Of a DNA stretch of 15,202 nucleotides, positions 13,089-15,202 are shown piece after piece. The DNA comes from Lentisphaeria bacterium (GTDB taxonomy: Bacteria; Verrucomicrobiota; Lentisphaeria; Oligosphaerales; JAFGRS01). The DNA lies in NCBI GenBank assembly GCA_016935045.1, contig JAFGRS010000473.1:1-15202 (forward strand). The letters are read 5' to 3'. Both the position numbers and the translations under genes were made by a program. Each line of letters opens with the position of its first letter. Position 1 is the first letter of the stretch. The notes below the pieces were generated by a model. That model was not told where the DNA came from. It saw nothing but the letters and a program-made list of their open reading frames with translations, and ran no database searches.

Positions 13089-14089
13089 GAGTCGCGGTCC
13101 TCAGCGACGGCGCCTGGGGCACGGCCCTGGCCCTGACCTGCCTGGGCAACGGCCACGGGGTGGTCCTCTGGAGCGCCTTCCCGGATTACCTCGCCACCAT
13201 GCGCGAGACACGCGCCAACCCACGCTACCTCCCCGGCGTAGCCCTGCCCCCCGCACTGGGACTGACCACCGACATCACCGAGGCAGTCCGGGACGCTGAG
13301 ATGATCCTCCTGGCCGCACCGGCCCAGTACCTGCGCGGGGTCCTCGAACGGCTCCGGGAAGTGCCCCGGCGCGACGACGCCATGGTGGTGAACGTCGCCA
13401 AGGGAATCGAGGTGACCACCCTCAAACGCATGAGCGAAGTGGTGCGGGAGATCCTGGGGCCCCTGCGCTACGCTGCCCTCTCGGGACCAAGCCATGCCGA
13501 GGAAGTGGCCCGGGCCATCCCCACCGCCGTCGTGGTCGCCGCCGCGGACCCGGCCGTGGGAGTGGCCGTTCAGGAGGCCCTGATGAGCCAGGTCTTCCGC
13601 GTCTACACGTCCGACGACGTGACCGGGGTCGAACTCGGAGGCGCGCTCAAGAACGTCCTGGCCCTGGCGGCAGGGGTCTGCGACGGCATGGGCTTCGGGG
13701 ACAATACCAAGGCAGCCCTGATGACCCGCGGCATCGTCGAAATGGCCCGGCTCGGATCGGCCCTCGGGGGCCGGTCCGAGACGTTCAGCGGCCTGAGCGG
13801 AATCGGGGACCTCATCGTGACCTGCATGAGCCGTCACAGCCGCAACCGTTTCGTCGGCGAACAGCTGGGTCGGGGACGGCCCCTGGAAGAGATCGTCCGC
13901 CAGATGGGCGGGCGCGTGGCCGAAGGAGTCACGACCGCCGCGGGCGCCTACCGCCTGGCCCGCGGGGCGGGCGTGGAAACCCCCATCATCGACCAGGTCC
14001 ATGCGGGGCTGTACGAGGGACGCGATCCCCGGCAGGCCGTCCGGGAGTTGATGACACGCGAAGCCAAACCCGAACACCTCGGCCCGTGA
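13085..14089 (+). CDS. gpsA: NAD(P)H-dependent glycerol-3-phosphate dehydrogenase
   Basis: 334 aa, a typical length. It reduces dihydroxyacetone phosphate to sn-glycerol-3-phosphate in the cytoplasm, the substrate of PlsY. The start ATG overlaps the plsY stop. The N-terminal Rossmann segment reads VLSDGAWGTALA (5-16) where the family has VLGAGxWGTALA, so the first Gly of GxGxxG is Ser7 and the Ala is Asp8. Other motifs are intact: NVAKGIE (103-109), SGPSHAEEVA (133-142, usually SGPSFAxE), LGGALKN (184-190, catalytic Lys189), NTKAALMTRG (207-216), SGIGDLIVTC (238-247) and SRNRFVGEQLG (252-262). The altered dinucleotide loop may be lineage-specific and could affect NADH/NADPH preference, but this is not testable from sequence alone. 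Confidence 0.96.
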   Translation: MRVAVLSDGAWGTALALTCLGNGHGVVLWSAFPDYLATMRETRANPRYLPGVALPPALGLTTDITEAVRDAEMILLAAPAQYLRGVLERLREVPRRDDAMVVNVAKGIEVTTLKRMSEVVREILGPLRYAALSGPSHAEEVARAIPTAVVVAAADPAVGVAVQEALMSQVFRVYTSDDVTGVELGGALKNVLALAAGVCDGMGFGDNTKAALMTRGIVEMARLGSALGGRSETFSGLSGIGDLIVTCMSRHSRNRFVGEQLGRGRPLEEIVRQMGGRVAEGVTTAAGAYRLARGAGVETPIIDQVHAGLYEGRDPRQAVRELMTREAKPEHLGP

Positions 14090-14123
14090 CCCCCGGCAAC
14101 GGGCCAGGCAAAGGAGCCGCGCC

Positions 14124-14804
14124 ATGACCATGCCCACCTGCCGATCCGCACTTCGCCTTGCCCTGTGTGCCTCGCTGTGCGCCTGCGCCCTTCGCGCGGC
14201 CGCCGGCGCGGAGGGCGCTCTCCCGGCCCCCGCGGCCCGGGAGACGGCGCTGGCGGCCGGCATCCGGGTGGATCCGGCGGCGCGTACGGTCTCCTTTGCC
14301 GGGGTGCGGAACCTGGCGGAGGGAGTCCTCGAAGTGATCGTCGCGACCCCGAAGGGGCGGCTGCATGAGGCCCTCTTCAAGGCCGACGTGAGTCCCCTGA
14401 AGCTCCAGGCGGTCCTCTATACCCTGGACCTGGACAACGGACCCCGCCTGGCGGGGCAGGACGCCCGCCGCGGCGACCTCGTGGACATCGACATCGAGTA
14501 CCGGGACGCAGAGGGGAAGACGGTGCGGGAGCCGGTGGAGAACTGGATCGTCGACACCGCCTCGGGCAAGCCCATGGTCCGCACGGGCTGGGTGTTCACC
14601 GGCTCGGTCATGCGCGACGGCGCGTTCCTGGCCGAGGAGGAAGGCAACATCTGCATCAACTACTCGGTCGGATCCACCATCCTCGACTCCCCCGATCCGC
14701 GCAGCGTCGACGACACCATCCATACCGTCAACGGGGGCCGGGCCGATCCCCCCGTAGGCACCCCCGTCACCATCATCCTGACACCCCGCCCCAAGACCCC
14801 GTGA
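14124..14804 (+). CDS. Secreted YdjY-domain protein
   Basis: 226 aa. The ATG at 14124 has AGGAG 7 nt upstream (14112-14116). Residues 1-28 form a signal peptide (Arg, hydrophobic core, AAAGA), so it is exported; Cys residues in the core do not form a clear lipobox. From about 46 to 222 it matches the YdjY domain found in PVC and related bacteria: GIRVDPAARTVSFAGVRNL, LEVIVATPKGRLHEALF (68-84), a GDLVDIDIEY strand, ENWIVD, GWVFTGSVMRDGAF and, at the end, DPPVGTPVTIILTPRP. The molecular function of this domain is not known to me. It follows gpsA by 34 bp and is probably the last gene of the nadK-plsY-gpsA cluster, whether by function or only by shared transcription. Confidence 0.88.
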   Translation: MTMPTCRSALRLALCASLCACALRAAAGAEGALPAPAARETALAAGIRVDPAARTVSFAGVRNLAEGVLEVIVATPKGRLHEALFKADVSPLKLQAVLYTLDLDNGPRLAGQDARRGDLVDIDIEYRDAEGKTVREPVENWIVDTASGKPMVRTGWVFTGSVMRDGAFLAEEEGNICINYSVGSTILDSPDPRSVDDTIHTVNGGRADPPVGTPVTIILTPRPKTP

Positions 14805-14818
14805 GCGGCCTGCGCCTC

Positions 14819-14845
14819 CCGTTGCGACACGAACGGACGCAACGG
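14819..14845 (+). terminator. Possible terminator hairpin after the nadK-to-YdjY cluster
   Basis: CCGTTGCG (14819-14826) pairs perfectly with CGCAACGG (14838-14845) across an 11-nt loop, 15 nt after the last stop codon of the cluster. No T-tract follows. If it acts in termination it would be as an RNA-end stabiliser or a Rho-assisted site. Confidence 0.4.
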
Positions 14846-15017
14846 ACAGGAGGAGGGAGACGCCATTGCCAGGGGGCGTTGCCGTGTCCCAGTCCCTTTT
14901 CCTCCCCCTCCGTTGTGTCCGTCTGTGCCCGTTTTTCCTCTCTCCCCCCGGGTCCCTGTGTTTTCAGCCCAGTCCCGGGCAGGCGCACCGCCGTGGAGGG
15001 CGAAGCCGTTTCGACGC

Positions 15018-15082
15018 GGGGTGCGGCCGCGCACCCCTTGCCGAAGGCCCTGAGCCGGGTCGAAGGGGCTCAAGGCCCTGAG
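15018..15082. repeat. Palindromic intergenic repeat of the 'FDPAQG' type
   Basis: GGGGTGCG (15018-15025) pairs with CGCACCCC (15030-15037) across a GCCG loop. Next, AAGGCCCTGAG occurs twice as a direct repeat (15044-15054 and 15072-15082), with TGAGCC (15051-15056) pairing with GGCTCA (15067-15072). The minus strand translates as SPFDPAQGLR, a phrase I recall from spurious ORFs over dispersed repeats in many bacterial genomes. Confidence 0.65.
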
Positions 15083-15120
15083 GGTCCGCACGGAAATAAC
15101 TTCACATTTTGGCGGGGCGC

Positions 15121-15201
15121 CGCATGGTCATCCGCAAGGCACGAGGAGGGCGCATACCCTGAGGTATGGTACCGACGAGGTACGCAGCGGATGGCCGTGC
15201 G
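15121..15201 (+). repeat. Multibranched inverted repeat / possible structured RNA at the window edge
   Basis: The outer arms 15121-15135 and 15187-15201 pair over all 15 positions on the plus strand if two G-U wobbles are allowed (15125 with 15197, and 15128 with 15194). Inside lie two hairpins: CATACC-CTGA-GGTATG (15153-15168) and GTACC-GACGA-GGTAC (15169-15183), directly adjacent. The layout is a multi-branch junction. Whether it is a structured RNA or a dispersed palindromic element cannot be told from one copy. It ends one base from the window edge. Confidence 0.5.
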
Positions 15202-15202
15202 C

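Larger units (their letters stand above)
14805..15202. other. 398-bp non-coding stretch at the right edge
   Basis: I support no gene here. It contains a hairpin just after the YdjY-domain gene, a pyrimidine-rich stretch (about 14894-14960), a REP-like fragment (14994-15006), an 8-bp hairpin plus 'FDPAQG'-type repeat (15018-15082), and a multibranched inverted repeat at the very end (15121-15201). Short ORFs on both strands run through these repeats and look spurious. Confidence 0.7.

Noticed and set aside
14660..15091. 143-aa minus-strand ORF with SPFDPAQGLR
   Set aside because: It is antisense to the YdjY-domain gene and reads through a dispersed palindromic repeat.

Overview
The window is very GC-rich and comes from a Gram-negative (diderm) bacterium: it carries lpxB for lipid A synthesis and several Sec-exported proteins. 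LamG plus parallel beta-helix proteins, a YdjY-domain protein, InlB-type repeats in secreted proteins, and intergenic REP-like palindromes (which would read 'EGEAPAEP' or 'GSAGASPS' if translated) all point to the PVC group, most likely Kiritimatiellota, Lentisphaerota or a relative. The lineage is inferred from gene content, not from a marker gene.

The left two thirds (312-9795) holds three large secreted-protein genes on the minus strand. From their upstream end these are a 1064-aa multidomain protein (6601-9795), a 775-aa protein (4151-6478, GTG start) and a 1042-aa LamG/beta-helix protein (312-3440). The first two are paralogues. Both begin after the signal peptide with the same roughly 200-residue domain (opening I-x-D-Y-F-P, then T-P-x-G-T-F and a GVG-x-V-R segment), and the 775-aa protein carries a second copy, so there are three copies in tandem genes. 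The LamG/beta-helix gene sits between two inverted copies of a roughly 60-nt repeat.

The right third (10037-14804) is on the plus strand and is housekeeping envelope-lipid metabolism: lpxB, then a 324-bp gap, then a compact nadK-plsY-gpsA-(YdjY-domain gene) cluster with gaps of 22, -4 and 34 bp. NadK makes NADP, GpsA uses NAD(P)H to make glycerol-3-phosphate, and PlsY acylates that to lysophosphatidate, so three consecutive genes cover cofactor supply and the first committed steps of phospholipid synthesis. LpxB condenses lipid A precursors. The two halves of the window are transcribed divergently from a 241-bp region (9796-10036).

The gaps are rich in repeats: two adjacent heptanucleotide tandem arrays (118-167), strong hairpins, a REPIN-like inverted repeat (3920-4000) with further partial copies at 11423 and 14994, a pair of 20-nt direct repeats (3611 and 3678), an 'FDPAQG'-type palindromic repeat (15018-15082), and a multibranched inverted repeat at the right edge (15121-15201). 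I saw no tRNA, rRNA, CRISPR array, transposase, integrase or defence gene. No clearly new multi-gene system is visible. The best leads are the duplicated secreted paralogues, the inverted repeats around the beta-helix gene, and the structured element at the right edge.
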